A stretch of 64,000 nucleotides of DNA from Symbiodinium natans (GCA_905221605.1 CAJNDS010000015.1:1-64000); one strand, 5' to 3'; counted from the first letter of the stretch, positions 29,858 through 42,740 are shown. The notes: a model not told the origin generated them from the sequence alone. A program made the numbers and translations.

Positions 29858-30409
29858 TGTGAAAGTTTTTGACTTCCTTGTGAGTGCCTTTACAGTTGAC
29901 AGGAGGTCTTGCACATGTGACATGAACCACGAGTTTGCATTGCATGAGTTGAGAGCTGTGCTTGAACCGTTTGTTTGGTGTTAGCAGAAGCAGGCATGGG
30001 CATAGCATGTTTGGAGCTTGGCTTGAAAGTGTTTCTTGCTTCGAGCTTGACGTGAGATGCTTGGAGTGTGCATGATGAGCAGAGAAGCACTCGAGATGCT
30101 TTAGGAGCATCCTTGAAGAAGTGCGTGTTGCTCTGAGTTTGCTCTTTAAACCTTGGCCGCCGACCCTCGCTTCGCTCGTGTCGTCGTACTGAGGTTCGAG
30201 CAGAGTGGCTGTGCACTTGTATGCTTGTTTTGCTGAAGCACTGAAGTCCTGAGAAGCATTAGGACGTTTGCATGTGTTCCTCCTTTGTTTAACAAAGTTG
30301 AGATGGAATTCACGAAAGTGAAGCTGCGCTGACTCTGCGAGAGACTTGCCGAACACCTCTGGTGTTTTGGCTCAAGCGTGGAGTGAAAAAGAGCTCTGCG
30401 TTTTTCACA
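29858..30409 (+). repeat. 3' LTR of element B
   Basis: 552 bases, TGTGAAAG...TTTTTCACA, preceded by the purine tract GAGGGGG and followed by the target duplication CCAAC. Confidence 0.9.
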
Positions 30410-30414
30410 CCAAC

Positions 30415-31351
30415 GGAGAGGGAATAACAACAGGGCAGCTTTGCGCAGCGGAGGTTGTGTTTAAAGGGCAACCAGTGGGGGTCGAAAGGGGGAGAGAGAA
30501 ATGAAAGGTGTTTGGAAAGTTCTTTGAAAAGTTGCTGGGGGTTTTGTTGGAAAGCTTGAGCTTTTTTGGGAGGAAGGGAGTGTTTGGAAATTTTGGAAAG
30601 CTTTGCGCCTGCATAGTTGCGGTGCTTTGAAAGGCTTCTTGAGCACCTCTTACCGGAAAGTGCATTGGGTCCGTCTCTTCCCCGTTGCCGGAACTCTGCC
30701 AGTGTATTTGAAATTTGTTTCTTTACTGAACAGTGATTTGTCTTTGAAGTTTCTTAATTTTTGCGTGTGACAAGGGCCTTAAATCCAAGTTGACTCTCGG
30801 GTAAAAACTAAAGAATGATAATCATGCCAAAATTTAATAAAGGATGCCAGTTCTGGCTTGTTAAAAGAATGCAGGCAAATAGCCGTCTTTATGCATTTTA
30901 GGATCAAGTGATAAAGACATTTTAGAAGAAGGAAAATCGACGGTAGCTCTTTGTCTGTATGTGTTTTTATGAGCAAAAATCGACGGTAAGCCACTTGTGC
31001 AAAATCTAGTAGTTTTTTTTTTAGGAAAGCAAGAAAACCGCCGCACAGTTGTTATCCTTTGGCTCTTTTGGTTCAAAGCTACTTTCAAGTAGAAGCATGC
31101 CAGAAATCATACCATCCACAGCATGGCTTGTCACCCGGCCCGCTGTGAGAGGAGAGGTGTTTCAGAGCATCTCTCTACAGCGGGTCCAGAAACAGCCATG
31201 ATGGTTAACCGCTTTTCGATGAATTATGATTGTGGCAAGATGCTTCTGACCTCTTCACAATGGAATTGCTGGACTCTATCAGGTTCGTCTCTCCACAGTG
31301 CACCCGTTGCCGAAAAGTGCACTCTTAAGTCTTGCTACAGTCTTCTTGGAG
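30415..31351. other. Non-coding region right of element B
   Basis: A T/G-rich stretch at 30420-30660 is followed by AT-richer sequence. AAAATCGACGGTA recurs at 30932 and 30976. No convincing gene on either strand. Confidence 0.5.
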
Positions 31352-31708
31352 CTGTCGGCCTGCGAACACTCCAACTCTAACAAAAGGAAAGGGTCAGATC
31401 TTGGCACCCAGAACTCACAAGGTTTTAGTACAGAATTTTTTGGTTCTGTTCTACGTTTCTTAAAATATAATCTCTGAAACAACCTTTGCCTTGGGCTAAA
31501 GCCTTTTTGCTGTTTCCAAGAAAAAGAGAGAAATAAACAAAGGTCCAGGTTCTGGCACCCAGAACTCCAATTTTTTGGTATCCGTCCTATGTTCCTTAAT
31601 AAAATATGATCTCTAAAACAACCTTCGCCCCAGAGCTCTTATCCCTGAAGCCTTTTTTGTGTATGTTTCCAAGAAAAAAGAGAATAATAAAGGTCCTAGC
31701 ACCCAGAA
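31352..31708 (-). repeat. Inverted partner of the dispersed repeat at 16638-16953
   Basis: On the minus strand this reads in the same order as 16638-16953: GGGTGCTAGGACC, AGGCTTCAGGGATAAGAGCT, ATCATATTTTATTAAGGAAC, GGGTGCCAGAACCTGGACC, and finally GGAGTGTTCGCAGGCCGACAG. The match is good with scattered differences. Confidence 0.75.
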
Positions 31709-31854
31709 AGCAAACTACTAAAAGGCTTCTAAAATGCCATGTTGGGTTCACACACTGACAAATAGTATGGCATGTTTCAGGTTCCGCTTCTTGTAGAATT
31801 CTTCTTCAGGCGCTCTGAGGCCTTCTTAGTCTTGTGTCTTCTATCAAAGAAGAA

Positions 31855-32075
31855 TCCGGTCCATGATTTATATGCTTCCACGCAAGCTTGGCGCGGCAGA
31901 AAAAAGCGGGCCCCCATTTGCATAGCAGTGACGTGGCGCGGAGCGCCGAGAACCCCATGTTTTTGTTTTGGACATAATTCATATGCTTCCACGCGAGTTT
32001 GCCCGGCTTGAACAAGCGGGGGGTTGGGGGAAGCGCAGCTCTTCTCCCCATGTGCAAACACGATGCTCGCATTAG
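31855..32075 (-). repeat. Dispersed G/C-run repeat, copy 1
   Basis: On the minus strand it contains ATGCGAGCATCGTGTTTGCA, a CTGCGCTTCCCCCAACCCCC segment and GCCGGGCAAACTCGCGTGGA. The same arrangement occurs on the plus strand at 34535-34720 inside element C. It is internally duplicated (ATATGCTTCCACGC occurs twice). Probably a dispersed non-coding repeat. Confidence 0.65.
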
Positions 32076-32228
32076 GCTTATTAAAACTTAAATCGCCACC
32101 GAAGGCCCAGCAGGTATGAAGCTTCAGACGTCTTAAACTCTGCCCGAACCCTCCACATTACGCCTCTTAAATTGCTGCCCAGAGGCCCAGCAAGTATTAG
32201 GCCTCTTAAACTAGGCCTCTTAAACTGC

Positions 32229-32467
32229 TTGCCTAAACCCTGCGGCTTCAGGGGGGGAGCTTTAGGGGGGGTTTAAGGGGGCTTAAAAAGAGGGGCTGAA
32301 AGGGGGGGCTTTGCCCCTTAAAACGGGCGGGGGCTTGGGGGGCTTCAAGGGGGGCTTAAAGGGGGGCTTCAAGGGGGGCTTCAAGGGGGCTTAAAGGGGG
32401 CTTTAAGGGGGGCTTAAGGGGGGGGCTTAAGGGGGGCTTAAAGAGGGGGCTTCAGGGGGGGCTTAAG
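32229..32467. repeat. G-rich satellite (GGGGGGCTTAAA units), target of element C
   Basis: Irregular tandem copies of GGGGGGCTTAAA / GGGGGGCTTCAA. Element C is inserted in it: TTAAG at 32463-32467 is duplicated at 43034-43038, where the same satellite goes on. Confidence 0.9.
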
Positions 32468-32764
32468 TGTTAGGATTGAGCTTTACTTCCTGCACATGTA
32501 CATTGTCCATTGCGTGAAGAACATGCAACACTGACAGAGAACATTGGCATGTGGACATTGCCATGTCCATGATGCATTGGCTCAAGTGGCTGGCTCAAGA
32601 TTGGCTCAGCCCAAGTGACACAAAAGATTGCTGAGCGAGAGATTGCATCTGACAGTTGTATGCTTGCATTGTGGTGTGGTCAAGACCATTGATTGAACAG
32701 TCATGTGTTTGGTAGTTTACATACAGTTTGATATTGTACAGAAAGTGACCTTTGAAAATTTTCA
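32468..32764 (+). repeat. 5' LTR of element C
   Basis: 297 bases, about 99% identical to the 3' LTR apart from a 4-bp GGCT insertion near 32590. It contains TTGGCTCAAG at 32577-32586, the last ten bases of the spliced leader, and 13 ATTG tetranucleotides. Confidence 0.9.
32577..32586 (+). promoter_or_regulatory. Spliced-leader 3'-end motif in LTR C
   Basis: TTGGCTCAAG, present in both LTRs (also 42850-42859). Partial echoes (GGCTCAAG, TTGGCTCAG) follow within 25 bases. Confidence 0.5.
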
Positions 32765-32776
32765 TGGTAGCGGAGC
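32765..32776 (+). other. Primer-binding site of element C
   Basis: TGGTAGCGGAGC at the first base after the LTR, identical to A and B. Confidence 0.85.
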
Positions 32777-33480
32777 TTCGGCTTAAGAGCTGGGGCCTGC
32801 TCATTGACTACAAGTAAGGTAGGAGTGTACAAAGTTCGTTTTCGCTGTGTGGTCGCTTGAGAAGCCTGGTAGATTGTTTTGCGCATCGAGTTGAGAAAAG
32901 TAAGAAACATTGTACAAACCTTTTGCTTGGAGCATCATGTACAGATTTTGGAAGCGCCAGAGAGATTGGTGAAGCTTTTCCTTAAAGCAGTGTACTGTGG
33001 CAGAAATTGTGTGCGAAGTACAGATTGCACATGTCAGTTCTGTCAAAGCATCGCAGAGCATAGGCAGAGAGAATCTTGTTGTGACTGCTGTGTGTAGAGT
33101 GATTGCGAGTTTTGGTAGGGACGTTTGATTCGTTTGAGTTTTGGTAGGAACTTTTGGTGATTGTGAGTAGCCAAGACGACACGCATTGATGCTGAGTGAA
33201 GCTAAGGTTGTGTCTGAGATTCGTGAAGCCTGATTGACTGAGGTACGACGAATGGAGGATTGGACAAGAAGGAGAAGTAGATTGAAAGAAAAGAATGGGC
33301 AAAGGAAGTGGAGGTTTCAGTCCCCACAGAGAGCAGGAATTGCAAGGAAGTGGAGGTTCCAGCCCCCACTGAAAAGATTGGAGGTTCAAGTCCCCAACGA
33401 AAAAGGAAAAGAAAAGGATTAGGAAAGGTGAAAGGTATTGAAAGAAAGAAAGAAAGGCGAAAGAAAGCTGACAGCAAAGA
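32777..33480 (+). other. 5' internal region of element C
   Basis: ATTG-studded sequence with no gene-like open frame. From 33308 to 33405 a ~28-base motif (GTGGAGGTTCCAGCCCCCAC and variants) occurs three times. A further copy (GAGGGTTCCAGTCCCCAG) lies at 36178, beyond the simple-repeat block, so the block seems to have expanded inside an originally continuous region. Confidence 0.5.
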
Positions 33481-33481
33481 A

Positions 33482-33700
33482 TGATGGCCTGGTCACCTGG
33501 TCCCCTGGTCCTCTGGTCCCCTGGTCCTCTGGTCCCCTGGTCCTCGGGTGCCCTGCTCCTCTGGCCCTCTGGTCGCTTGGTCTTCTGGTCCTCTGGCCTT
33601 CTGGTCCCTTGGTCCTCTGGTCCTACGGTTCCTTGGTGCTCTGGTCCCGTGGTCCTCTCGTCCTCTGGTCCCATGGTTTCCCGGTCCCGTGGTCAGATTT
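33482..33700. repeat. Minisatellite CTGGTCCTCTGGTCCC
   Basis: Tandem copies of a 7-8-base module (CCTCTGGT / CCCCTGGT) for ~215 bases, increasingly degenerate towards the right. Confidence 0.9.
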
Positions 33701-33734
33701 TCTTGTTTTTATTGATGTACTTGTTTTGGACATC

Positions 33735-34500
33735 GTGATTATATAGCTGCTATAGTTACTATGTAGTACAGCATAAGAATTTATATGTACATATATATAT
33801 GTATGTCTATATAAACATAGTATAATGTAATATATTCATATATAATATATAAATATATAATATATTATAATTTCATAATATAATATAATAGAATATAGTA
33901 AAATATAATATATAATGTAGTATCATATAATATAATATAGTATAATATAAAATATAATGTAGTATAATATATAGTATATAACAATATAGTGTAGTGTAAT
34001 ATATAACATGATACAATAATAAATATAATATATAGATATATATCTCATATATAATATATATATATAGTATATAATATAAAATATATATATATTATAAGAT
34101 AATACTATGCTAATATATATTAAAAATTTAATATAAGATACTAATATATACTCAAATTTTAGTATATATAATACACTATAATATAATATCAGACATATCA
34201 TATAATGCAATAGTATATTCCCTAATATTGCAATAACATAGAATATGATATGATATAATTTTTACGAATATAAACATAAATATACATATAATATAGCTCA
34301 ATGCAATAGAATAAAATATACTATAGTAACATATAGCACAATATAATACAATATAATATGATATAAGAGAAGATACGATAACAGAATACAATTTTAGATA
34401 ATATAATATCGTATAATATCATACAATATGATAAAATATTTTAAAGCATATGTATGCATGTAAGTGTATATATATATATATATATAAAGTCATATAGTCC
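33735..34500. repeat. AT-rich TATA/TATAATA microsatellite region
   Basis: ~770 bases built almost wholly of A and T (ATATAATATA, TATAGTATAATA). Tyr/Ile-rich open frames on the minus strand are artefacts of composition. Confidence 0.9.
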
Positions 34501-34534
34501 AATTCATAGTACACAACACATATTTATATTGGTC

Positions 34535-34720
34535 TTTTGGAGCCGGGCAAGCTTGCTTCAAAGTGTATGAAACCCTTCCAAACCCATGATGCGAGCATTG
34601 TGTTTACAAATGGGGGGGGCTGCGCCCCCCCCAACCCCCCCGCTGTTTTTTTTAAGCCGGGCAAGCTTGCTTCAAAGCACATGAATCCCTTCAAAACCCA
34701 TGGTGCCAGCATTGTTCGCA
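34535..34720 (+). repeat. Dispersed G/C-run repeat, copy 2, inside element C
   Basis: Two sub-copies starting GCCGGGCAAGCTTGCTTCAA flank a G-run/C-run foldback (GGGGGGGCTGCGCCCCCCC). It matches the minus strand of 31855-32075. Confidence 0.65.
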
Positions 34721-34734
34721 AAATCTACATTACG

Positions 34735-35890
34735 ACACAATAAGATACAAAAAGATACAATAATACACAACTATATACAACAAAATACTTTTACCTAAAA
34801 AAGAAGGACTTACAATAATCTCCAGTAATTTACAATAACTCAATAGAAAAAAACACAATATACAAAAGCATACAATAATATACAGCAATATCCAATAATA
34901 TACCATAATATACAATAGCCTACAATAATATACCAATAATATACAATAATGCATATTATATGAAGTAACCTACAAAACATGCAATAATGCACAGTCATAT
35001 GCAAAAATATTGAATAATGTACAATAATATAGAATCATACAGAGTAATGTATCATAAAAGGCAATTTTCGAAAAAATACAATAATATGCAGTAATATACA
35101 AGAATATTAAACATAGACAATAATATACAATAATATACAACAATATGCAATTTATAATAAATAAAAATGCGAGATAATATAAGACAATACACTGATGTTC
35201 AAGAATGATGTTCAAGAATGCCAGAATACACAATAACATACAACAATTTACAAGAATATACAGTAATATGCAATAATATACAATAATATACAATGATAAA
35301 CAAAAACATACAATAATATACAATAATATACAATAATATACAATAATATACAATAATATACAATAATTTACAATAATATACAATAACATACAATAACATA
35401 CAATAATATATAAGAAGATACAGTATTTTCTGACAATCGAATACGATAATATACAGCTATACACAGTTATATCAAAAACATAGATTACTAAACAAGAGTA
35501 GGCCAGAGTATACAATAGTCTACAATATTATGGAATAATTTACAGTACTCTACAATCGTTTACAGTATGTAAAGCAGTAGATTACTAAACAACACTGGAC
35601 CAGAATATACAAGAATAAGTAGTATGCATTGCTCAAATATGTGCAAAAAGATACCAGCAGAAACAACAATCTACAACAGTAAACAATAAGATACAAAAAT
35701 ACACAAAATACACAAAATACACAATAATACTGAATATTATTCAATAATATTAAATATGATGAAAAGTATTCAAGAATATTCAATGATGTTCAATAATTTT
35801 CAATAATATTCTTGAAGACTCAAGAATCAAGAATATTCAACAATATTCAAGAATATTGAATAATATGCAAGAATACACTAGAATATACAA
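34735..35890. repeat. Minisatellite AATATACAAT and relatives
   Basis: ~1.15 kb of degenerate 10-base units ACAATAATAT / AATATACAAT. The motif on the opposite strand (ATTGTATATT) resembles the TATTGTATAG array at 61940-62275. Reverse-strand frames reading YCILLYIIV are artefacts. Confidence 0.9.
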
Positions 35891-36175
35891 CAACTACAAT
35901 ACTAGAAGAACAGAGAAATGCTGCATTTTTCAGCAATTAGAGCCTACAAAAAGTCACAAAAGCTGTAACCTACAGCATTCCAAGCTTTGGAATACCCAGA
36001 AACGCTGTGTTTTTAAGCGTTTTGGGCTTACAAGCAACCAGAAATGCTGCATTTCATAGCAGTTAAAGCCAGGAATGGCAGGGCCAACGTTAGCAAGGCC
36101 AACCAGCCAGGGCCAACGTTAGGAAAAAAAAAACACCTCCGCCCCTCAGAAAGAAAGAGGAAAGGAAGAAATGAT
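35891..36175. repeat. ~55-bp imperfect repeats with AAATGCTGCATTT cores
   Basis: Three related segments (AGAAATGCTGCATTTTTCAGC near 35914, AGAAACGCTGTGTTTTTAAGC near 35998, AGAAATGCTGCATTTCATAGC near 36040), then GGGCCAACGTTAG twice. Not coding. Confidence 0.6.
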
Positions 36176-39100
36176 TGAGGGTTCCAGTCCCCAGAAAAAC
36201 TGTGTACTCAGGAAAGAAGGTAGAACAGATGAAACAGACATGATTGATGTGGATCAAAGCACAGAAGCGTTGAGTGTATCTGCATGACTAAGGAGCACCA
36301 AGGTGTTGTTGAAGAAGGATTGGTCGATTGCTTGGTTGAAGTTGAGAGAGTTGATTGAAGAACCGTTGAGGGTATGTGAAGGAGTTGTGTTGGATATTAA
36401 AAGGCGCTGAAAAGGAGATGTCCAGAGAAGTGCACTTGACAAAGGAGTGATCTAAGCTGATTGGCCAAGAGAGGCCGGACAGATTGGATGGACAAGGTTG
36501 ACCATTGAATTCAGCCCAGCCGTAGCTTGCATTCCCGAACACGTCGGGCCGTCCACCACGACCTAGTAGGTGTATTGCTAAAACAGCAACTCTCGAGATT
36601 GGTTGGAACTGTGTGCAGTTCCTTCGGCCGAATATTGAGACTCTGTCTCATACCGTTTACTGTGAGTGCGCACCTTTACTCAAAAGCCTTAAACATTGTT
36701 TAGCACTTGGGAGTGCTTGCGTGAGAATTTGAAAGGCATTGTGGGTGTCCATTGTCGTGTTGCTTGTGCTTCTTATTTGAGAGATGTGGCCTGTGAAGAC
36801 TGGAATTGTTGGTCGAATGGTTTACTGCGTACTTTGAAACATTGGTCCCAAGCCGTTGTGTATAGTTGAGCCTCTATAGCTGCGCTAGCTGCCTTGACAG
36901 CTCAGGCATTGATATGCGAAAGCTTCCGAGGGCGGATTGGCTGCGACCTTGTAAGCGCCAGTGAAGCTCGGATTGGGCAAGTTGTTTGAAAGTTGTCGTT
37001 TCTTGGTGAGTCGAACTGTCATTGGCATGAAGCATTGGACCGTGCTGTTGCCCTTGCTTGAGCATGTGTGAGCATGATTGTCGTTGTACCTTGATTGCAG
37101 CAAGGAGTGCGTTGAGGCACGAGCTGCGTGCTTGGTTTGTGCTCGGTTGATTGATGCTATTCATTTTTTGGCCAGAGCGCGTTGGATTGACGATGGGTTG
37201 TTTCTTGACGGCTCAGACATGGTCGGCGCAGATCAGAGCATTGGAAACGTTTTGATTGTCCTGCTTGAAGCGTGATTGAAGGATCAGCGTTGGCTTGTTT
37301 GCTTGGATTGCTTACTTGTGACAGTTATTGGTCGTTTCCTTGAATTTGAGAGAAGTGCATGCTTTTATGAGTTTCGTGTTCCGTTCACTCGGGACAGCGT
37401 TGAAAGGCGCGCGTGGGCACTGCCTTGAAATTGGTCAAAGGATTATCTCCTTCTGCAGGGCTGCCAGTGCACAGCAGCTGTGCTTGAAGGAGTGAGCTGA
37501 TTGATTCCTTGCCTTGCTTCGCCGTTTGCTCGATTGCAGTCAGGTCGGTTTCGCCGCTTGAAGATGGCCTTATTGCTAGGCAGTTGGATGGGTTTGGTCC
37601 TTTCCGTGGATCCTAAACCCCAAAACACGCCGAAAACCAAAAATCGGTCGATTGAAAAATCGTTTTGTCGTACAGAAGCCCTTGGCGGGTGTGCTCAAAT
37701 ACTAGGGTTTTGTGTACTTGGTTGTGGTTGATTTTCTCAGATGTGCTGATTGCACAGCAAGGGACGGAAACGTGACATTGTCTCTTCAAGGGACGGAGTC
37801 GTTGGTTAACCATTGTGAGTTTCAGCTGTGGATTGTTGGAAGAGTGCGTGCTTGCTGGCTTGCTTGCTTGCTTGGATTGACCAGTTGTTGAGACAGTTTA
37901 TTGCTTGGTGCCTGCGCTGCAACACATTGAAGAGTCAGGTGGTGAGCGTATGCTTGCCTGTGAGTTTGATTTTGTTACAAGCGTCTGCTTGTTATTGGAG
38001 GTTCAGCTCAAGGTGGCTCAGATTGAGTCGCTGTTGATTCTTGGCTCATGGTGATGACAAGTGTTGTGCGTTTTGGTTGCCTGGTTTTGGTTGCTTTGTG
38101 CTGCGTTGTCGTTGCTACATTGGTTGGAAAACAGTTGTGCCTACAACTCCTACGATTCATGTTTGGACCTTTTGATCCTCAATTGTTTTGGTTTGGAAGC
38201 TTGCGTGTTCTGTGGCAGATTTGAGAGGTTGTTTGAGTGACTGCTTGTGTGTGAAATTGCTTGTTGACTTGATGTGCCCGGTGTGTTGGTTTTGAAGCGA
38301 TTGGCAGAATCAAGGTGGGAGCCTGTTCCCATTGCTTAGCAGGCCAGATTGTTCATTCAGTCCGCCTGTGGAGCGTTTGTGCTGATTGCACACTTGTAGC
38401 AGTTGCTTTTGGTGTGTCGAGTTTGGGTTGCCTGTTTAGGTCTCTCGGCAAGATCATTGGAGGAGCGTGTTTCTCTAGTCTTGCAAGTCAGATTGAGCTC
38501 CACTTGCAAGATGTGATTGTCGCTTGACTATTGAGAGTTGAGTTGGTTGCGCGTGTTGCTGGTGTCGGTTTTGCATGTCCTGCCTACATGGTGCATGTTT
38601 CTTGCAGAAGCGGTGTGCTGTATAGCATCTTGACGAAGGTGATTGTGCTGAAAACCTGGCTTGAGCAGTTGAAGCTGGAAGTTGGTATTGCGTACGTGCT
38701 TGCTTGATTGCTTGCCTCGGTATACATTTGCGCTGTGTTCATTAGCATGCATAGTCACTTTGGTCACTGTCGGGTGACATTGCCTGAATCATTGGCGCAA
38801 GCGCACTTGTGGAGGCAGATCGGTATTGATCTTGTTTGTGCGTCTTCTTGAAGTTTTAGTGCTGCAGATTGAAGTGATGGCTTCTGTGCTGCACCTTTGC
38901 CAACAGCAACGTGTAATTGCTACACCAGTTGGTTTTGCCTTGCCCCGTTTGCTTGTTCGGTTGTCTTGTCTACATTATGGCGTGTTGGAGTGAATTGGTT
39001 TTCCTTGGTTGCTTATTGCACATTGCCAGCTATGAGAGAGGTGACGCCTCTTACTGATGGCGATTGGCCCTGACGAGCTCCTGTTTTGCCTGAGTTGGTG

Positions 39101-42100
39101 CATTTGGCGTCCTTGGTTGATGCGTTTGGCTTGCGTGCTTTCCTTTTGTGTTGCTGAGTCGTCCGTGTTGATTGGTCCTCTCGTTCTCCCGCCCTCCCAT
39201 CCCTTTTGTTGTTCGGCTTGCGGCTGAAGCCTTAGCCGAGGGACGGAGAGGAGGAAGGAGTCAGTATTGACTCTAGGAGTCAGCGTTGGCTCCAGGTATT
39301 GCTTGAAGGCTTGAATTGTTAATCTGATTTATGCGTTGATTGAGTGGCTGATTTGCGCTATATTTGTACTTCGTTGGTCGAGCTGTCGTGTGTGGTTTGC
39401 TTTCTTTGCATCTTAGAGATTGATATCGTGCCGATTGCGCTTCTTTGCGTGAAAATTCGGTGCCAAATTTGTTGATATCACTGATGCACATTGCTCAGCT
39501 GCTTGTTGTTGTCCGCCGTCCAGGCCTTAGTTACAGTTGCTCATTGCCTGGACCCTATCTGTGCTGCATTTAGCTTTCGGTCATGTTGCTCGTTAGGATT
39601 GGACTTCCAAGAAAGTTCGCGAGAGCGTTGTGGTCTAGTGTTGGCTTTGAAGAACCTGTTTTGAATAATTGCGCTGAGCAACTTTAGGAACCGACCAAAG
39701 GGTGAATTGCCCGAAGTTGTTTCCTATTGCCGAGGAGCAATTGTACATAGGAGCCAGACCTAAGGAAACATTGGCAGGTGATTTTCCTCCATTGTTCCGT
39801 CAGGAGCAGAATTGTGCATACCTCTTCTTGTACATAGAAGAAGCGACCATTCTGATTGGCCTTGACCTAGTGTTGTTGTTTTCTTTCTTGAAACTGGCAG
39901 ATGCGATTGCTGATTTGTCCTACGCCCTGATCCCTGATTGTAGCCATGGTTTTCTCCAGTACTGCGATTGTGCGTTTTCTTTGCGACGAGTACAAGTGGT
40001 AAGGACAAATGGTTGCTGTTCAGTCTGCTGGAGATGGTTTCCGCGGGATTGCCTTGAGCATTGTCCCAGGACTTCGTTTGTTCAGACTGGTTGTATTCTT
40101 GTGTAGCTTCAACAATTGGAGACACACTTTGATGATTCCACGAACTGCATGTCCACTCGGATTGGTTGACTGTGCAGATGGCAGAAGAGCGTTATTGCAG
40201 ACTTTGACTTCATAGTTTGTATTGAGTACATGAATGATGATTTGTTTCCTTCAGTGCCAGTGATTGCTTTTGGTTCTTCGGATTGCCATAACAAGACCAT
40301 TCGAGATGCACGAAGATGGCATTTGCATTGTGCAGTGCGAGGCATTGGCAAGTCTTCGGATTGAGTTTGTGTTGTCCAACACAGATGCTCAGAGTTTCAT
40401 TGTGCAGCAGCTCATCGTCACTACCTGCGCTGCTTGCGCATTGAGTGCGCGATTCAAGTTCCTTCTTTCAAAACCGCAGCAGATTGGTTTGCGTTCTGCA
40501 GACTGATCACAAGATGAAGCATTGTTCCTTTACTTTGGCGGTGTATACTACATTGCAGTTAGCATGTGAGCTTGGTGAACAGTGGTGCTATTTCTGCAAG
40601 GTGCCGATTGTGACGAAGTGGCTTACCCATTTCTCCTTCTATAGCATGTCAGTGGCATTGTGGTTTTCTGGCGACGCGCTCATCCTCTGGAGTTCATTGC
40701 CCAGCGCTTGGCTGACAACAGCTTATTGACCTCGAGAAGCTGTTGACAGGTATGGATTGAGCTTGTGTCTGGTTCACTGCATCGTTGCAGGATTGCAGCG
40801 TCATTTCCTACAGCTGATTGCTTTGCTGCTTCTTCAGCGAGAGGTAGCCTGTTGTCAAACGCCTTTTGGTTTAGAGCGTTGCTTTACGAGAAGAAGACTG
40901 GCGAGATTGCCTGTAGTGTTGCCAACAAAAAAAGCGCCAGATGCTGTGGCAACATGCTGGATTGAGAAGGATGCACTAAGGATTGGTGTCTGATATTCCT
41001 TGCTTCTGATCTTCGCGTTGTGCGGATATTGCTTCCGCGTGATGTTTCTTCATGGCAATTGTTGAGTGCCATTGATCCTTACATCGCACACTTCGCCGAT
41101 GCGATTGTGATTTCACGATTTGACGTTGCCCTTTGACAGACAGATGGTCCCCCTATGTATATTGCAGAGGACATCACCAATGATGCCTGATTGTATGACG
41201 GTCACGAAGAGCTAATATGGACACTGGTGGTGATTGGTTATTCTGCAAGCGTTGTGCATTGACCACTCTGGTCATTGAAAGCGAGACGATGGATCTTTGA
41301 TTGGATTGACATATGCTTGGAAGTGTTCGCAGTTGCTTTGTCTTCGTGGTATTGGTCAGCGCTTGTGAACTCATTGCTTGTGATTCTTTATTTCCGTATT
41401 TTTCTATGTGCAAACCGAGTCATTGCATTCATTCGACCACAGTGAGATCGAATATCGCTGGTAGCCGCGAGCTTGGTGGAACGCCTCATTGGGCTCATAA
41501 CCCAAAGTTGTATAGCTCACAACCCATAGTTGTGTAAGATTGGAATTCAAGTTTGACGTGGAGTCAGACGTTTATTGGCGACTGTATCAGTGCATGAGAG
41601 TTCTTTGGATGATGGAATGGTTCTATGGATCGCTTTTCTTATCTACTATTTTATTTCAGGCCGAGTTGATTGATGATATCTTCTTTGCGGTTGACACACA
41701 CTGGTTTCAGGAAGCCATATATCTGGCATTGCTATCTCTACGTGGCATTGCTCGGTTCTGCAAGTTGTGAGAAGGGTCATTCTTTCGGAGTGCAAATTTG
41801 AGACTGCTTCCTTGACCCTGATTTAAAGCAGCGTATTGATCGCCGTTGCAAAACTGCGCGTGGGAACTTTCGGGATTGCATTGGATGCAACCTGGTTGGT
41901 CCTACTTGAGTGACAGCATTCTCTCAGCGTTGCTCATTGGTCAGCTGCTTCTTTTGAACCTCGTCGTACAGTATTGAGGTTTTACAAAATTAGTTTGGTT
42001 CTGTCATTGTTCTCACGCTGCAGATTTCAATTGCACGAACAGTGATTGGTTTTGTTTGCAGTCTGCTAGTGACTGCTTCATGGGATGCTTTGCGTTGTTT

Positions 42101-42740
42101 CCGGAAGAAGACGAATGAATGCGATTGGATTGCTTTCATTGAGATCTTCGGTACGGTGTTGGACACCGTATTGAACTTGGATCTGGAAAGTCATTGCAAC
42201 TCCACCTATGTTGCAAGACCTGCCGTGTTGAGCATCTTGAGTCACATTGACCTACTCATTGTGACATCAAGCCATTTCTCAGAATGCCACACGAAGCGAC
42301 GAGCCTTTGGTACAGAAAGATTGCCAAATCCAGGAATGCCTTCGGATAGATTGACTGCAACCAAAAGCTACTGCCGTCTTGACGTGAAGAAGAACTGAGC
42401 TCATTGAGCCCCGCTGGCAGAAACGCTTTCTGATTCACTGGTCTCTAGTTTCTGGTTCTATTGACTGCGAGTAAGCTGTGTTTGGATGATTGCTAAGTCA
42501 TTCATTCAATGCGGTTGTTGATCTTGCAATTGTAAAGGTCATGGAACTCTAGAACAAGAAATTGGCCACAAGATGCCGGTTCCAGACCATTGTCTTTGTT
42601 TTATCAAGTAACAGATGACTGCCCTAGAACAAAATGAAGATTGACCTACAAGAAGGTCGGCAGCATCAAGAATTGTTGCACAGTTGGTTTTTGTAAAGCT
42701 GTTAGTGTGAATGATTGCTGAAGCATTCATTCAGGGACGG
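36176..42740 (+). other. ATTG-rich 3' internal region of element C
   Basis: 6.5 kb with one or two ATTG per 60 bases on the plus strand. The longest plus-strand frame (39702-40106) gives LYIEEATILIGLDLVLLFSF, which looks mildly protein-like but matches nothing I know. Other fragments at 40009-40215 and 42042-42398 could be further pieces of a decayed ORF. No Copia motif is visible. I do not call a gene. Confidence 0.5.

Larger units (their letters stand above)
19594..30409 (+). mobile_element. LTR/Copia retrotransposon B (10.8 kb, complete ends, decayed coding region)
   Basis: LTRs of 538 bp (19594-20131) and 552 bp (29858-30409) start TGTGAAAG and end TTTTTCACA. The 5-bp duplication CCAAC lies at 19589-19593 and 30410-30414. 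The same primer-binding site as in A and C follows the 5' LTR, and GAGGGGG (29851-29857) precedes the 3' LTR. Coding order is gag, zinc knuckle, protease, a 3.5-kb interposed region with GC-rich ORFs and tandem repeats, integrase, reverse transcriptase, RNase H, and a methyltransferase-like domain. The LTRs differ by several substitutions and small indels, so B is older than A. Frame changes in gag and a 19-bp duplication in RNase H mark it as defective. CTTG is enriched in the LTRs and in the non-conserved parts of the interior. Confidence 0.92.

Noticed and set aside
33923-35783. Tyr/Ile-rich minus-strand ORFs
   Set aside because: Products of TATA and AATATACAAT simple repeats.
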